The notes under the pieces were generated by a model. The model did not search any database. It saw nothing but the letters and a program-made list of their open reading frames with translations, and had not been told where the DNA came from. The translations under genes and the position numbers were made by a program. 64,000 nucleotides of DNA from Aequorivita xiaoshiensis (GTDB lineage: Bacteria; Bacteroidota; Bacteroidia; Flavobacteriales; Flavobacteriaceae): contig NZ_JAIRBB010000001.1 in the NCBI RefSeq assembly GCF_022008395.1, forward strand, positions 558,001-622,000, in the 5' to 3' direction. This document shows positions 53,075 to 62,932 of this stretch, in pieces (position 1 is the first letter of the stretch; each line of letters opens with the position of its first letter).

Positions 53075-53656
53075 TTAATTGAATAACAATTGAATGTTTG
53101 AAGTAAAAAGTTTTATTGCAATTGCTAGCAAAATTACACCAAAAACCTTTTGAATCACAGCAATTCCGTTTTTTCCCAAAAAGCGTTGCAGTTTTCCTGA
53201 AGTTTTTAGCACGGTATAGATAATTACTATGTTTACTACTATAGCTACTATAATATTTTGAATTTCATATTCCGCACGTAATGAAAGAAGTGTAGTTAAA
53301 CTTCCAGGTCCTGCTAATAAAGGAAAAGCTAAAGGAAATATTGAAGCCATATCAGGGTTTGTATCTCCTTCTTTAAATAGCGTTACCCCTAATATCATTT
53401 CTAGAGCAATAAAAAAGAGAATTAATGCACCAGCAACAGCAAATTCATTAACATTTACGCCAATAAGATTTAGAATACTCTCCCCGAGAAAAAGGAATAG
53501 AATCATTACAACCGCTGCAATTATTGATGCTTTTGCAGAATTAATATGACCTGCTTTATCACGTAAGCCAATAATAATTGGAATGCTTCCAATAATATCG
53601 ATTACAGCGAAAAGTACCATAGTGGCTGTTAGTATCTCCTTAAAATTTAATAGCAT
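53075..53656 (-). CDS. MarC family integral membrane protein
   Basis: 193 residues with six membrane helices. The start FKEILTATMVLFAVIDIIGSIPI and the later PLAFPLLAGPGSLTTLLSL are MarC family signatures. The family was once tied to antibiotic resistance but its transport function is not established. Same strand as the small membrane protein, 46 nt upstream of it. Confidence 0.88.
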   Translation of the reverse strand: MLLNFKEILTATMVLFAVIDIIGSIPIIIGLRDKAGHINSAKASIIAAVVMILFLFLGESILNLIGVNVNEFAVAGALILFFIALEMILGVTLFKEGDTNPDMASIFPLAFPLLAGPGSLTTLLSLRAEYEIQNIIVAIVVNIVIIYTVLKTSGKLQRFLGKNGIAVIQKVFGVILLAIAIKLFTSNIQLLFN

Positions 53657-53942
53657 AGCGAAATTTTTCAGGCGGCAAAAGTAAGTTTTATGTTTGGTCT
53701 AATAAAATAAATAATCAATAAAATAAAATGTTTTTTAAAGGCTATAAGGTGTTGAATGTTAGAGCGTAATAATTAAATTAGGATAACCGTAAAGTTAGTA
53801 AAATTATATTTGCCGAAATTCCCAAACTCTATTAAACTACTGTTGACATGTGTGATACTGAAAAAAAATAAGCGTGTGAATCTTAAATGTTGAGACATCT
53901 GTTTGATTTTATCCCGGTAGGTGTAAAATTGTATCGAAGTAG

Positions 53943-53950
53943 TATATTTG
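53943..53950 (+). promoter_or_regulatory. Candidate -7 box giving a (nearly) leaderless DUF3109 mRNA
   Basis: TATATTTG matches TAnnTTTG exactly and ends only 4 nt before the ATG at 53955. Given normal spacing, transcription would start at or within a few bases of the start codon. Confidence 0.5.
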
Positions 53951-53954
53951 CAAA

Positions 53955-54518
53955 ATGTTTCAACTAGGCAAAACAATAGTATCCGAAGACATTATCAAGA
54001 AAGATTTTGTCTGTAACCTCAACGCTTGCAAAGGTGCTTGCTGTATTGAAGGGGAGGCGGGAGCACCCCTAAATGAGGAAGAAGTACAAATTTTAAAAGA
54101 CATATACCCTAAGGTGAAACCATTCCTTCGACCTGAGGGAATTAACTCCATAGAAAAGCAAGGCACCCACGTAGTATCCAATTTAGACGAACTGGAAACT
54201 CCTCTAGTAGATGGGAAGGAGTGTGTTTATGTAACTTTTACCGATAAAGGTATTGCAAGTTGCGGCATCGAAGACGCTTTTAATGCTGGCGAAATAGATT
54301 TTCGAAAACCTATTTCTTGTCATTTATACCCAATACGCGTTCAGGAGTACAGCGAGTTTTCTGCAGTAAATTACCACCGTTGGCCAATTTGTGATGACGC
54401 ATGTACTTTAGGGAAAGAACTTCAAGTACCCGTTTATAAGTTTACAAAAGATGCTCTTATTAGAAAATTTGGCGAAAATTGGTATACCGAATTAGAAAAA
54501 GTGGCTTCTGAGTTATAG
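53955..54518 (+). CDS. DUF3109 family cysteine-rich protein
   Basis: 187 residues. Cysteine sites CNLNACKGACC, SCGIEDAF, SCHLYPIRV and WPICDDACTLG match the DUF3109 pattern, related to the YkgJ-type cysteine cluster proteins thought to bind zinc or an Fe-S cluster. All cysteines seem to be present. No signal peptide, so cytosolic. Function unknown. It is preceded by a promoter so close that the message may be leaderless. Confidence 0.85.
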   Translation: MFQLGKTIVSEDIIKKDFVCNLNACKGACCIEGEAGAPLNEEEVQILKDIYPKVKPFLRPEGINSIEKQGTHVVSNLDELETPLVDGKECVYVTFTDKGIASCGIEDAFNAGEIDFRKPISCHLYPIRVQEYSEFSAVNYHRWPICDDACTLGKELQVPVYKFTKDALIRKFGENWYTELEKVASEL

Positions 54519-54616
54519 GGGTTTCCCCCATTTTTCGTATATTTTAATTATATTTAATTGGCTTTGTTTAACTTAGCTTCTGAAATCCTTATTTCTACAA
54601 TTAAAATTTTAGAATT

Positions 54617-55219
54617 ATGAAAAAATATATAGTAGCACTTTTTGTACTCGGTACACTTATAGCGTGCAAGGACAATCCTGTGAGTAAAAAAGTAAAGGAA
54701 ACGAAAGAATCGGTTTCCAATACTACAAATGCTGTGAAAGAAATGACCAAAATGCAGGACGATATTAAGGAACTGCAAGAAAGCACCCCACTTACCAACG
54801 AAGATTTTAAGAGTTGGCTTCCAGACCAAGTTGATGGTATGAAGCGTATTAGCTATAAAGCTGGTCAAACTGGGATGATGGGAATTGCATCTATTGAGGC
54901 TACATATGCTAATGAAGATAAGTCAAAAAAATTTAGCTTTAATATTATTGATGGAGCCGGTCAAATGGGTGCAGCTGCAACAGCAGGTATGAGAATGGTA
55001 ATGACTCAAGATTTTGAAGAAGAAGATGAAAATGGCTTTAAAAGAACTACTACTAAAAGAGGAACTAAAGCTATTGAAGAATATAGAACTAGAGACAATA
55101 GAAGTAAAATTCAGCTTATGGAAGGCAATCGTTTCTATATAGATGCTACTGGAACTAATATGGATCTCGATGAAACTTGGGAAGCTATTGATGAATTAGA
55201 TATAGACGACTTAGGTTAA
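54617..55219 (+). CDS. Hypothetical lipoprotein
   Basis: 200 residues with a short signal peptide and lipobox GTLIAC (cysteine 17), then a charged helical stretch (about 20-60, probably coiled coil), and a mixed domain with DFKSWLPDQVDGMKRISYKA and NRFYIDATG. An acidic end DELDIDDLG closes it. No family recognised with confidence, although similar lipoproteins occur in related genomes. It has its own strong terminator. Confidence 0.75.
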   Translation: MKKYIVALFVLGTLIACKDNPVSKKVKETKESVSNTTNAVKEMTKMQDDIKELQESTPLTNEDFKSWLPDQVDGMKRISYKAGQTGMMGIASIEATYANEDKSKKFSFNIIDGAGQMGAAATAGMRMVMTQDFEEEDENGFKRTTTKRGTKAIEEYRTRDNRSKIQLMEGNRFYIDATGTNMDLDETWEAIDELDIDDLG

Positions 55220-55238
55220 TACAACTTAAAACAATATT

Positions 55239-55276
55239 AAAAAGGGCTGAAAACATTAGTATTTTCAGCCCTTTTT
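55239..55276 (+). terminator. Intrinsic terminator of the lipoprotein gene
   Basis: AAAAAGGGCTGAAAA and TTTTCAGCCCTTTTT form a perfect 15-bp stem with an 8-nt loop, 19 nt after the stop codon. Confidence 0.9.
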
Positions 55277-55353
55277 GTGTTTTGGAACATATGTTGTCAC
55301 GAATGTTACAATAGTGTTATTCCTCTCAAAATGATTACCATAAATTTGATTAT

Positions 55354-55434
55354 ATAATTATTGAATATTAGACAAAAGTGAGGAGATTGTTTAATGTTAA
55401 ATATGTAAGGCCGTGATATCGCGGCCTTTTTTTT
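55354..55434 (+). ncRNA. Candidate small RNA between two terminators
   Basis: The stretch starts after an exact -7 box (TAAATTTG, 55341-55348) and ends in a strong hairpin with T8. The lipoprotein gene already has its own terminator upstream at 55239, so the second terminator is orphaned unless a short transcript of about 80 nt starts here. No open reading frame of note lies inside. It could also be an attenuator for the TPR gene. No known RNA family is recognised. Confidence 0.3.
55407..55434 (+). terminator. Orphan intrinsic terminator before the TPR gene
   Basis: AAGGCCGTGATATCGCGGCC is a near-perfect palindrome (one wobble) continued by a run of eight T residues; GC-rich in AT-rich surroundings. 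It lies 82 nt before the TPR gene start. Confidence 0.8.
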
Positions 55435-55515
55435 GTAGTATATTGATTGAAGTAAGATTTTTATAAAAAATTTCAGAACTCAATAGCTCTCAAGTCATTT
55501 CATTATATTTACCGC

Positions 55516-57300
55516 ATGCGTAATTTTCTTCTCATTTTAATTTTATTTGTTGTAACTACAGCGAGCTTTTCACAGAGCGATGCTTTGGCAAAAAATTACT
55601 TTGAACAAGGCGAATTTGAAAAAGCACTTCGCATCTACGAAAAACTAAGCGAGCAAAACCCCTACCGAATGGATTTCTTTTTAGGAATGGTGGAAGCAAA
55701 TCAACAACTCGAGAATTTCTCAAAAGTTGAATCCCTATTAAATGAAAAGCTAAATGGAAGTCGAAACTATCCTCAGCTTTATGTAGAATTAGGGTATAAT
55801 TATTCACTTCAAAATAAAACAGAATTAGCTGTCGAAAACTACCATAAAGCCATTGAAACATTAGACTTAAATCCAAACTTCGCTTATAATGTGGGAGCGG
55901 CATTTCAAAAATATAGCCTATTAGATGAAGCTGTTACAACCTATGAAAAGGGAATGAGCTTAAATGATAAAATGGATTTTCATTCGCAGTTGGCGAGAAT
56001 CTATGGGGAACAAGGACAGCTCGAAAAAATGTTTGACAGCTATATTAAGATTATTGAAAGAAATTTAAGCTTTAAGTCGTCAGCACAACGCTATTTTAGT
56101 CAGTATATAACTGAAGATTCTAACAACGAAGCAAACCAAATTCTTAGAAGAATTCTTCTACAGCGCTCACAACAAAACCCAGATGTACTTTACAACGAAT
56201 TGTTGAGCTGGTTGTTTATTCAACAAAAAGAATATAAAAAAGCTTTCGTTCAGGAAAAAGCAATCTACAAACGTTTAGGTGTAGAATTACGTGGCATTAC
56301 AGAGTTAGCCTATATTGCAATAGCAGACGAAGACTATACTTCGGGTAGAGAAATAGTAAGTTATTTAATCGAAAACTCCTTTACTCCTCAAAGTAGATTA
56401 CAAGGCAATCAGATTTTAATGCAAATGGAAGTCAAAACTGCCACTCCAAAAGGATATGCCGATATAGAGAAAAAGTTTGAAAGTTTGTTAGAAGAGTTTG
56501 GAAGAGGACGAGAAACGTATTTATTGCAAATAGATTACAACAATTTTTTAGCTTTTCAGAATAACAAAAAAGAACAGGCAATTAAAAACTTAAAAGCATT
56601 AGCTAAAGAGCCGCTATCTGCTTACCAAGAAGCGAGAGTAAAAATGGAACTTGCAGATATTTTAGTGTTCGACGAAAAGTTCAACGAAGCTTTGATTTAC
56701 TATTCTCAAATTCAGAAAAAAGTTCAGAGCGATGTTCTTGCACAAGAAGCAAGATTTAAAGTGGCGCGCACCAGTTATTTTAAAGGTGATTTTGATTGGG
56801 CTCAAGTGCAGTTGGATGTTTTAAAAAAATCGACATCACAACTAATAGCTAATGACGCTATGGAGCTTAGCTTATTGATAAGCGATAATACTATGGAAGA
56901 CTCTACTCAAACTGCTCTAAAAAAATATGCTCGTGCAGATCTATTGGCTTTTCAAAAAAAAAACTCGGAAGCTATTTCAGTTTTAGACGATATTTTAAGC
57001 AACCATAAAGGTGAAAAAATTGAAGATGAAGCGCTATTTAAACAAGGTAAAATCTTTGAAAAGATAGGGGAGTATTCTAGAGCAGAAAGCAACTACTCAA
57101 AAATAATAGAATTTTATAGCGATGATATTCTAGCCGATGACGCTCATTTTCACTTAGCAAAAATTTATGAAGAGAAATTAGAACTACCTGTAAAGGCAAA
57201 AGAGCATTACGAAGCAATAATTTTTAATTATGCCGATAGCATTTATTTTATTGAAGCTAGAAAAAAATATAGAACTTTGCGCGGTGATGCGATAAATTAA
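55516..57300 (+). CDS. Secreted/periplasmic TPR protein
   Basis: 594 residues. A signal peptide MRNFLLILILFVVTTASFSQ is followed by tandem TPR units: AKNYFEQGEFEKALRIYEKL, then YPQLYVELGYNYSLQNKTEL, and later YFKGDFDWAQVQLDVLKKST and EYSRAESNYSKIIEFYSDD. Such superhelical scaffolds bind partner proteins in the periplasm. The partner is not known. Near-consensus TATATTTA lies about 12 nt before ATG. The gene order TPR, DUF4286, rsmA, mgtE is familiar from other flavobacteria. Confidence 0.85.
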   Translation: MRNFLLILILFVVTTASFSQSDALAKNYFEQGEFEKALRIYEKLSEQNPYRMDFFLGMVEANQQLENFSKVESLLNEKLNGSRNYPQLYVELGYNYSLQNKTELAVENYHKAIETLDLNPNFAYNVGAAFQKYSLLDEAVTTYEKGMSLNDKMDFHSQLARIYGEQGQLEKMFDSYIKIIERNLSFKSSAQRYFSQYITEDSNNEANQILRRILLQRSQQNPDVLYNELLSWLFIQQKEYKKAFVQEKAIYKRLGVELRGITELAYIAIADEDYTSGREIVSYLIENSFTPQSRLQGNQILMQMEVKTATPKGYADIEKKFESLLEEFGRGRETYLLQIDYNNFLAFQNNKKEQAIKNLKALAKEPLSAYQEARVKMELADILVFDEKFNEALIYYSQIQKKVQSDVLAQEARFKVARTSYFKGDFDWAQVQLDVLKKSTSQLIANDAMELSLLISDNTMEDSTQTALKKYARADLLAFQKKNSEAISVLDDILSNHKGEKIEDEALFKQGKIFEKIGEYSRAESNYSKIIEFYSDDILADDAHFHLAKIYEEKLELPVKAKEHYEAIIFNYADSIYFIEARKKYRTLRGDAIN

Positions 57301-57365
57301 TATCAATCAATATCTCAATGCTTTTTAAGAAGGTAGAGGGATTTAAACTCTTATAATATTTAAAT

Positions 57366-57698
57366 ATGTATATATATAACGTTACCATGAATGTAGAAGA
57401 AATTATCCACGACATTTGGTTGCAGTGGATGCTGTCTGATTACATTCCAGCAATGCTAGCCACTGGAAAATTTAGCAAAGCACTTATGACTCGAGTTGTT
57501 GTTGAAGAAGAAATGGGAGGGAAAACCTATTCGGTTCAATACACTACAGACAGTAAAGAAACACTTGAGAAATATTTTACTGAAAATGCCGAAGAACTTC
57601 GCGGTAAAAGCTTACCTTTTGAAGGAAAAGTTGTTTCATTCCGCACCGAACTTGAGGTTATAGGGGAAGCGCATAATGAGCTTTTTAGAAAAAATTAA
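57366..57698 (+). CDS. DUF4286 family protein
   Basis: 110 residues, compact alpha/beta, no signal. MYIYNVTMNVEEIIHDIWL and the YSVQYTTDSKETLEKYF region match DUF4286, a ferredoxin-like-fold family of Bacteroidota. Function unknown. Its place directly before rsmA is conserved as far as I recall. Confidence 0.85.
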   Translation: MYIYNVTMNVEEIIHDIWLQWMLSDYIPAMLATGKFSKALMTRVVVEEEMGGKTYSVQYTTDSKETLEKYFTENAEELRGKSLPFEGKVVSFRTELEVIGEAHNELFRKN

Positions 57699-57765
57699 TT
57701 TTGTTGTGTTTGTGAAGAAAACCTTTTTAGTTTTTTACAGTTAAACATCCTTTTAAAGGTTATGA

Positions 57766-58593
57766 ATGAAGAAAAAATCGAAAATCCAAAAAGAAGCTAA
57801 TACAACCGGAGCAGTACCCGCCAAAAAACACCTGGGCCAACACTTTTTAAAAGACGAAGCCATTGCCGAAAAAATCGGCGATACACTTACGCTTAAAGGT
57901 TACAAAAACATTCTGGAAATTGGTCCTGGAATGGGAGTTCTCACCAAATACTTAGTAAATAAAGACGCTGAGATTATAGCTATGGACCTCGACGCCGAAT
58001 CTATTGTTTATTTAAAAGAAAATTACAAAAACAAAAATCTCAAAATTATTGAAGCAGATTTTTTGAAATACGATCTTTCAGAGCTATTCAATGATGAACA
58101 ATTTAGCATAACAGGTAACTTTCCGTATAACATTTCAACACAAATTGTATTTAAAATGTTGGAATGGAAAGAGCAAATTCCAGAATTTACAGGAATGTTT
58201 CAAAAGGAAGTTGCACAACGTATCTGCGAAAAAGAAGGAAGTAAGGCATATGGAATACTTTCGGTTTTAACGCAAGCATTTTATGATGCTGAATACCTTT
58301 TTACAGTGCCGCCCACAGTGTTTAATCCGCCTCCAAAGGTAGATAGTGGTGTACTGCGCTTAAAACGGAAAGCAGATTATTCCCTTCCATGTGATGAAAA
58401 AATGCTTTATAAAGTAGTAAAAACTGCTTTCCAACAACGTAGAAAAACGCTTCGAAATAGTTTAAAATCTTTTAATATTTCTGATAAACTAAAAGAAGAC
58501 ACTATCTTTGGCCAGCGTCCAGAACAACTTTCTGTTTCACAATTTATAACTCTTACAAAAAAACTGGAGAATGATGCAATTTCAACTGACTAA
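57766..58593 (+). CDS. rsmA: 16S rRNA dimethyladenosine transferase (KsgA)
   Basis: 275 residues. It dimethylates two adjacent adenines in helix 45 of 16S rRNA late in small-subunit assembly. The entry [11 protein letters not shown], the SAM site [14 protein letters not shown] and the catalytic NFPYNIS motif are intact, as is the [14 protein letters not shown] stretch. The start chosen gives a basic N-terminus [10 protein letters not shown]. Its end overlaps mgtE by 23 nt. Confidence 0.97.
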   Translation: MKKKSKIQKEANTTGAVPAKKHLGQHFLKDEAIAEKIGDTLTLKGYKNILEIGPGMGVLTKYLVNKDAEIIAMDLDAESIVYLKENYKNKNLKIIEADFLKYDLSELFNDEQFSITGNFPYNISTQIVFKMLEWKEQIPEFTGMFQKEVAQRICEKEGSKAYGILSVLTQAFYDAEYLFTVPPTVFNPPPKVDSGVLRLKRKADYSLPCDEKMLYKVVKTAFQQRRKTLRNSLKSFNISDKLKEDTIFGQRPEQLSVSQFITLTKKLENDAISTD

Positions 58594-59926
58594 TGAATTT
58601 ATTGAGCAGGTTGAACAGCTAATTGCCAATAACGATGGCGAGCAGCTAAAAGCATTATTAAATGAATTTCACTTTGCTGATATAGCAGAGCTTCTTCACG
58701 AGTTAGACACCGACGAAGCCACTTATATCGTAAAGTTATTAGATAGTGATGTAACTAGTGAAATCTTAATTGAACTTGATGAAGATTTTAGAGAGCGAAT
58801 ATTAGACAATCTTTCGCCTTCAGAGATTGCAGATGAGCTTGAAGAAATGGACACCGATGATGCTGCCGATATTATCGCAGAACTCGATGACGATATACAA
58901 AAGCAAGTAATTCGGAATATCGAAGACGAAGAACACGCTGCAGATATTGTGGACCTTCTGCGTTACGATGAAGATACAGCCGGGGGGTTAATGGCAAAGG
59001 AGTTAGTAAGTGTTAAAGAAACGTGGACAGTAGCAGGATGTGTTCGCGAAATGCGCCGTCAAGCCGAAAACGTTACTCGTGTTCACTCTATTTATGTTAC
59101 TGATAAGGAAGGAAGACTAAAAGGTAGACTTTCTTTAAAAGATTTACTTACTGCGCCAGGAAGAGCACATATAAGCGAGGTTTATATCCCAAAGGTGGAT
59201 TATGTAAGAGTGAACACCGAAGCCGATGAAGTTGCTCGTATTATGCAGAAATACGATTTGGAAGCAATTCCCGTAGTAGATGAGGATGGAATTCTTGTTG
59301 GAAGAATTACCATTGATGATATTGTAGATTATATAAAAGAAGAGGCTGAGAAAGATTACCAGTTGGCTGCGGGTATTAGTCACGACGTTGAAGCCGACGA
59401 TGGTATTATTAAACAAACGCGAGCGCGATTACCTTGGCTTTTAATTGGAATGTTCGGTGGTTTAGGTGCGGCAAGTATAATTTCAGGATTTCAAGAAATA
59501 TTAGAGAGCTTTCCAAGAATTTTAATTTTTGTGCCGCTTATTCAAGCAACAGCTGGAAATGTAGGGGTGCAATCTAGTGCGATAGTTGTTCAAGGTTTAG
59601 CAAATGATACCATAAAAGGCAATATTTTCGCTAGGTTGCTTAGAGAATCTGGATTGGCACTAGTAAACGGTCTTGCCATTGCACTAATTGTGCTTTTTAT
59701 TAGCCACTTTATCTTTTCAACCAGTTATTTAGAGTCTATTAGTATAGGTGTAGCTTTGGTTACCGTAATTCTTTTAGCTGCATTAATCGGTACGTTTATT
59801 CCAATTATATTAGATAAAAGAGGAATCGATCCTGCTGTAGCAACGGGACCGTTTATTACTACTAGCAACGATGTTTTTGGGATTCTTACTTATTTCTTAA
59901 TTGCTAAATTAATATTAGGATTTTGA
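58571..59926 (+). CDS. mgtE: Magnesium transporter MgtE
   Basis: 451 residues in the usual order: an acidic helical N domain (about 1-130, rich in [15 protein letters not shown]), two CBS domains (about 135-260) that sense Mg2+, and five membrane helices from about 285 with [20 protein letters not shown] and the conserved ISTSNDVFG-type end (ITTSNDVFG). It is a Mg2+-gated channel in the inner membrane. It begins inside rsmA and its stop overlaps the thioesterase start. Confidence 0.95.
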   Translation: MMQFQLTNEFIEQVEQLIANNDGEQLKALLNEFHFADIAELLHELDTDEATYIVKLLDSDVTSEILIELDEDFRERILDNLSPSEIADELEEMDTDDAADIIAELDDDIQKQVIRNIEDEEHAADIVDLLRYDEDTAGGLMAKELVSVKETWTVAGCVREMRRQAENVTRVHSIYVTDKEGRLKGRLSLKDLLTAPGRAHISEVYIPKVDYVRVNTEADEVARIMQKYDLEAIPVVDEDGILVGRITIDDIVDYIKEEAEKDYQLAAGISHDVEADDGIIKQTRARLPWLLIGMFGGLGAASIISGFQEILESFPRILIFVPLIQATAGNVGVQSSAIVVQGLANDTIKGNIFARLLRESGLALVNGLAIALIVLFISHFIFSTSYLESISIGVALVTVILLAALIGTFIPIILDKRGIDPAVATGPFITTSNDVFGILTYFLIAKLILGF

Positions 59927-60318
59927 AATCGGATATATTTATACAACGTTTCACGGTGCCCGCTTCGGCGATAGATGGGCTAAATCATGTTAACAATGTG
60001 ATTTACCTACAATGGTGTTTAGAAGCAGCAGAAGCTCATTGGATTTCTAAAACCTCAAAAGAACAACGTAAAAAATACGTGTGGGTGGTGCTTAATCATT
60101 TTATTTCGTACAAAGCTCCTTCATTTTTAGGGGAAGAGTTAGAGGTACATACCTGGATTGAATCTTACGAAGGTGTGAAAAGCGAAAGGCATTATAAGAT
60201 AGTGAGACCTAAAGATGATAAAGTTATCGTTGAAGCACAAACCTTGTGGTGTTTCTTAGATGCTGAAACTTTTAGACCCACTAAAATCACTGAAGAAATT
60301 TCTAAGATTTTCCTTTAG
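59923..60318 (+). CDS. Acyl-CoA thioesterase, 4HBT hot-dog fold
   Basis: 131 residues beginning at TTG overlapping the mgtE stop by 4 nt. The hot-dog signature region is LNHVNNVIYLQWCLEAAEAH, where asparagine replaces the aspartate usual at the active site, as in FatA/YbgC-like branches, and the helix is followed by a typical FISYKAPSFLGEELEVHTWI strand. It hydrolyses an acyl thioester; the chain is unknown. Coupled with mgtE and rsmA in one operon. Confidence 0.85.
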   Translation: MKSDIFIQRFTVPASAIDGLNHVNNVIYLQWCLEAAEAHWISKTSKEQRKKYVWVVLNHFISYKAPSFLGEELEVHTWIESYEGVKSERHYKIVRPKDDKVIVEAQTLWCFLDAETFRPTKITEEISKIFL

Positions 60319-60360
60319 ATAAGTAGTCCCACTTTCTACTTACAAAACCATAATTTTCAA

Positions 60361-60368
60361 TACTTTTG
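60361..60368 (+). promoter_or_regulatory. Candidate -7 box of the flippase gene
   Basis: TACTTTTG matches TAnnTTTG exactly, 53 nt before the TTG start of the flippase gene. Confidence 0.45.
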
Positions 60369-60421
60369 CCTTCTTATATAAGGAACTAAATAAACCTTGT
60401 ATGAATTAAAGCCGAACTTTT

Positions 60422-61876
60422 TTGAGCGTTTTTAAAAAACTATTTAAGCAAACATTTATCTATGGTTTAGCCACGGTTTTACCAAGGGTAATGGCTGTGA
60501 TATTAGTGCCATTATACACTTCGGTAATGCTACCTGAAGAATACGGAATTTACTCAACTTTAATGGCATACCTTATTTTGGGAAATGTCTTGTTGAGCTA
60601 CGGAATGGAAACTGCTTTTTTCAGGTTTGTAACCAAAGATTCTAGCAATCAAAATATTGTACAGTCCACGACTTTAACATCACTCACAGTTTCTACTTTT
60701 ATATTCTTGGGAATAACCATGCTTTTTAGAAATCAAATTGCTGTTATTGCTGATTTTAATCCTGAATACGTTACTTACGGACTGTTAATTTTAGCTTTGG
60801 ATGCTCTGGTAGTATTACCATTTGTTTGGTTTAGAGTAAATGAAAGGCCTTTGCACTATGCCGTAGTAAAAATCTTTAATGTAGTTATAAACTTAGCTTT
60901 CAATCTGTTTTTCTTGTTAATGCTTCCTAAACTAGCGGAAAACAGCACATATTGGAGTTCGCTATGGTTTCCAGAGAATAAAGTGGCTTATGTTTTTCTT
61001 GCAAACTTAATTGCAAGTGGAGTAACTCTATTGGTGTTGCTTCCTCTATATGTTAAAATTGGTTTTGGCTTCAGTAAAACTATTTGGAAACAAATGATGA
61101 AATATGCAATTCCTGTTCTTATCGCTGGAATCGCTTTTAGTATTAATGAAGCCTTCGATAGAATACTATTAAAGTATTTATTACCTAAAAATGTAGCTGA
61201 AGTTGAGGTTGGTCTTTATTCGGCTTGTTATAAGTTAGGAATGTTTATGACGCTCTTTGTAATGGCTTTCCGTTTGGGAATAGAACCGTTTTTCTTTAAT
61301 CACTCGGGGCATGCAAATGCCAAAAACACCTATGCCACAATCACAAAATATTTTACCCTGTGTGGTTGCTTAATCTTACTTGGAGTAATAGTATATATAG
61401 ATCTTTTCAAACATATTTTAATTCCAAACAGCCAATATTGGGAGGCGATTAAAATTGTTCCCATTATTTTATTGGCAAATCTTTTTCTTGGAATTTATCA
61501 CAACCTTTCTGTGTGGTATAAGGTTACAGACCGCACCAAATACGGGGCTTATATTTCGGTTTTTGCAGCTGCAGTTACGCTAGTGCTAAACTTTGTTTTA
61601 ATTCCCTACATCGGGTATATAGGTTCAGCTTTTGCAACTCTTGCCGCTTATGGAAGTATGATGGTGCTTTCGTACCTTTACGGACGTAAGTATTACAATG
61701 TTCCTTACGAAGTGAAAAAGATAGTTGGCTATTTGGTTTTAGCAATAGGCTTTTCAGCAATTTCCTTTTACCTCTTCGACCGAAATATTTGGATAGGATC
61801 TGCGTTATTATTACTGTTTATCGCTATTTTATTTTATTTTGAAAAAAATGAATTTTTAAAAATTATAAAAAAGTAA
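60422..61876 (+). CDS. Polysaccharide flippase (Wzx/MATE-like)
   Basis: 484 residues starting at TTG with about 14 membrane helices. The N-terminal FKKLFKQTFIYGLATVLPRV and VPLYTSVMLPEEYGIYSTL are typical of polysaccharide export (MOP superfamily) flippases, which move lipid-linked sugars across the inner membrane. The later AINEAFDRILLKYLLP-like block (FSINEAFDRILLKYLLPKNV) fits the family. It is followed at 8 nt by a lipoprotein gene, then dut and a nucleotidyltransferase, an order I recall in many Flavobacteriia, so it may serve general envelope glycan rather than a capsule. Confidence 0.88.
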   Translation: MSVFKKLFKQTFIYGLATVLPRVMAVILVPLYTSVMLPEEYGIYSTLMAYLILGNVLLSYGMETAFFRFVTKDSSNQNIVQSTTLTSLTVSTFIFLGITMLFRNQIAVIADFNPEYVTYGLLILALDALVVLPFVWFRVNERPLHYAVVKIFNVVINLAFNLFFLLMLPKLAENSTYWSSLWFPENKVAYVFLANLIASGVTLLVLLPLYVKIGFGFSKTIWKQMMKYAIPVLIAGIAFSINEAFDRILLKYLLPKNVAEVEVGLYSACYKLGMFMTLFVMAFRLGIEPFFFNHSGHANAKNTYATITKYFTLCGCLILLGVIVYIDLFKHILIPNSQYWEAIKIVPIILLANLFLGIYHNLSVWYKVTDRTKYGAYISVFAAAVTLVLNFVLIPYIGYIGSAFATLAAYGSMMVLSYLYGRKYYNVPYEVKKIVGYLVLAIGFSAISFYLFDRNIWIGSALLLLFIAILFYFEKNEFLKIIKK

Positions 61877-61884
61877 AGTTAAAA

Positions 61885-62361
61885 ATGAAAATATTATTTT
61901 CTATTATCTGTATGTTCGTGTTATTGTCATGTAATGACGGAAATAAGGAAAACCAAAAAGTAATTGAAAATGAAAAGTCAGGTTTTTCTGTTGAGTTATT
62001 AGAAAATTATTTTCCTAAAAATGAAATAGAATTTAATTCACCCGTAAAAACGGTGGTTATTAGTGATAAAGTGCGTTTTGAGCAATTTTTTGGAGTAGCA
62101 AAAACTATGAATAATGTAATTTCACCAATTGATTTTGACGAAAATAAAGTGGTTGCTTTAATAGCTAAACCTAGTGATGTTAAGAAGGAAATTCTTATTA
62201 CAGCAACAGAGCTTAAAAAGAACAAATTACTAGTTAAATATAAATTGAAACAAGGAGAAAATCAATCATTTACTTCTACAGACTTAAAGATGTTTGCAAT
62301 TCCTAAATCGGTTTACGCTGTAGATTTTGTTATTGATAGAGACGAATCTGTAAACAATTAA
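61885..62361 (+). CDS. Small lipoprotein
   Basis: 158 residues with lipobox VLLSC (cysteine 16). The mature domain has [18 protein letters not shown] and [15 protein letters not shown] followed by paired beta strands, recalling the PrcB C-terminal-like domain, but I am not sure of that. It lies between the flippase (8 nt) and dut (11 nt), so it is probably in the same transcript. Confidence 0.75.
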   Translation: MKILFSIICMFVLLSCNDGNKENQKVIENEKSGFSVELLENYFPKNEIEFNSPVKTVVISDKVRFEQFFGVAKTMNNVISPIDFDENKVVALIAKPSDVKKEILITATELKKNKLLVKYKLKQGENQSFTSTDLKMFAIPKSVYAVDFVIDRDESVNN

Positions 62362-62372
62362 AAAGAAAAGCT

Positions 62373-62807
62373 TTGAGAGTAAAAATTATAAACAAATCTA
62401 ACCATCCATTACCGTCTTATGAAACATTAGCTTCTGCCGGAATGGATTTACGTGCTTGTGTTGATGAGCCATTAATTTTAAAGCCATTAGAAAGAGCAAT
62501 CGTTAAAACAGGGTTATTCATTGAATTACCTGTTGGTTTTGAAGCTCAAGTTCGTCCTAGAAGTGGCCTAGCAGCCAAAAAAGGAATTACAGTATTAAAT
62601 TCACCTGGTACAATAGATGCCGATTACCGTGGTGAAATTGGAGTGATTTTAGTGAATCTTTCAAACGAAGATTTTACAATTGAAAACTCTGAACGTATTG
62701 CACAATTAGTAATTGCAAAGCACGAACGCGCCGAGTGGGAAGAAGTAGAAGAACTTTCAGATACTTCACGCGGATCCGGAGGATTTGGAAGCACTGGTAG
62801 TAAGTAG
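62373..62807 (+). CDS. dut: dUTP diphosphatase
   Basis: 144 residues starting at TTG, the trimeric dUTPase. All five motifs are present: [38 protein letters not shown] and the C-terminal [10 protein letters not shown]. It removes pyrophosphate from dUTP, keeping uracil out of DNA and supplying dUMP, complementing the dCMP deaminase at 50.8 kb. Confidence 0.96.
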   Translation: MRVKIINKSNHPLPSYETLASAGMDLRACVDEPLILKPLERAIVKTGLFIELPVGFEAQVRPRSGLAAKKGITVLNSPGTIDADYRGEIGVILVNLSNEDFTIENSERIAQLVIAKHERAEWEEVEELSDTSRGSGGFGSTGSK

Positions 62808-62932
62808 CAATTTCTGAGTAACAGAAGTGTCGAAAATAAAAATGTAAATTAAAGTTTAATTAAATATTTTTTTAATCGTTTGAATTATAAGAATATAAAA
62901 TAAAAAAACTCTGTGTTTTCAGAGGAAGATAT

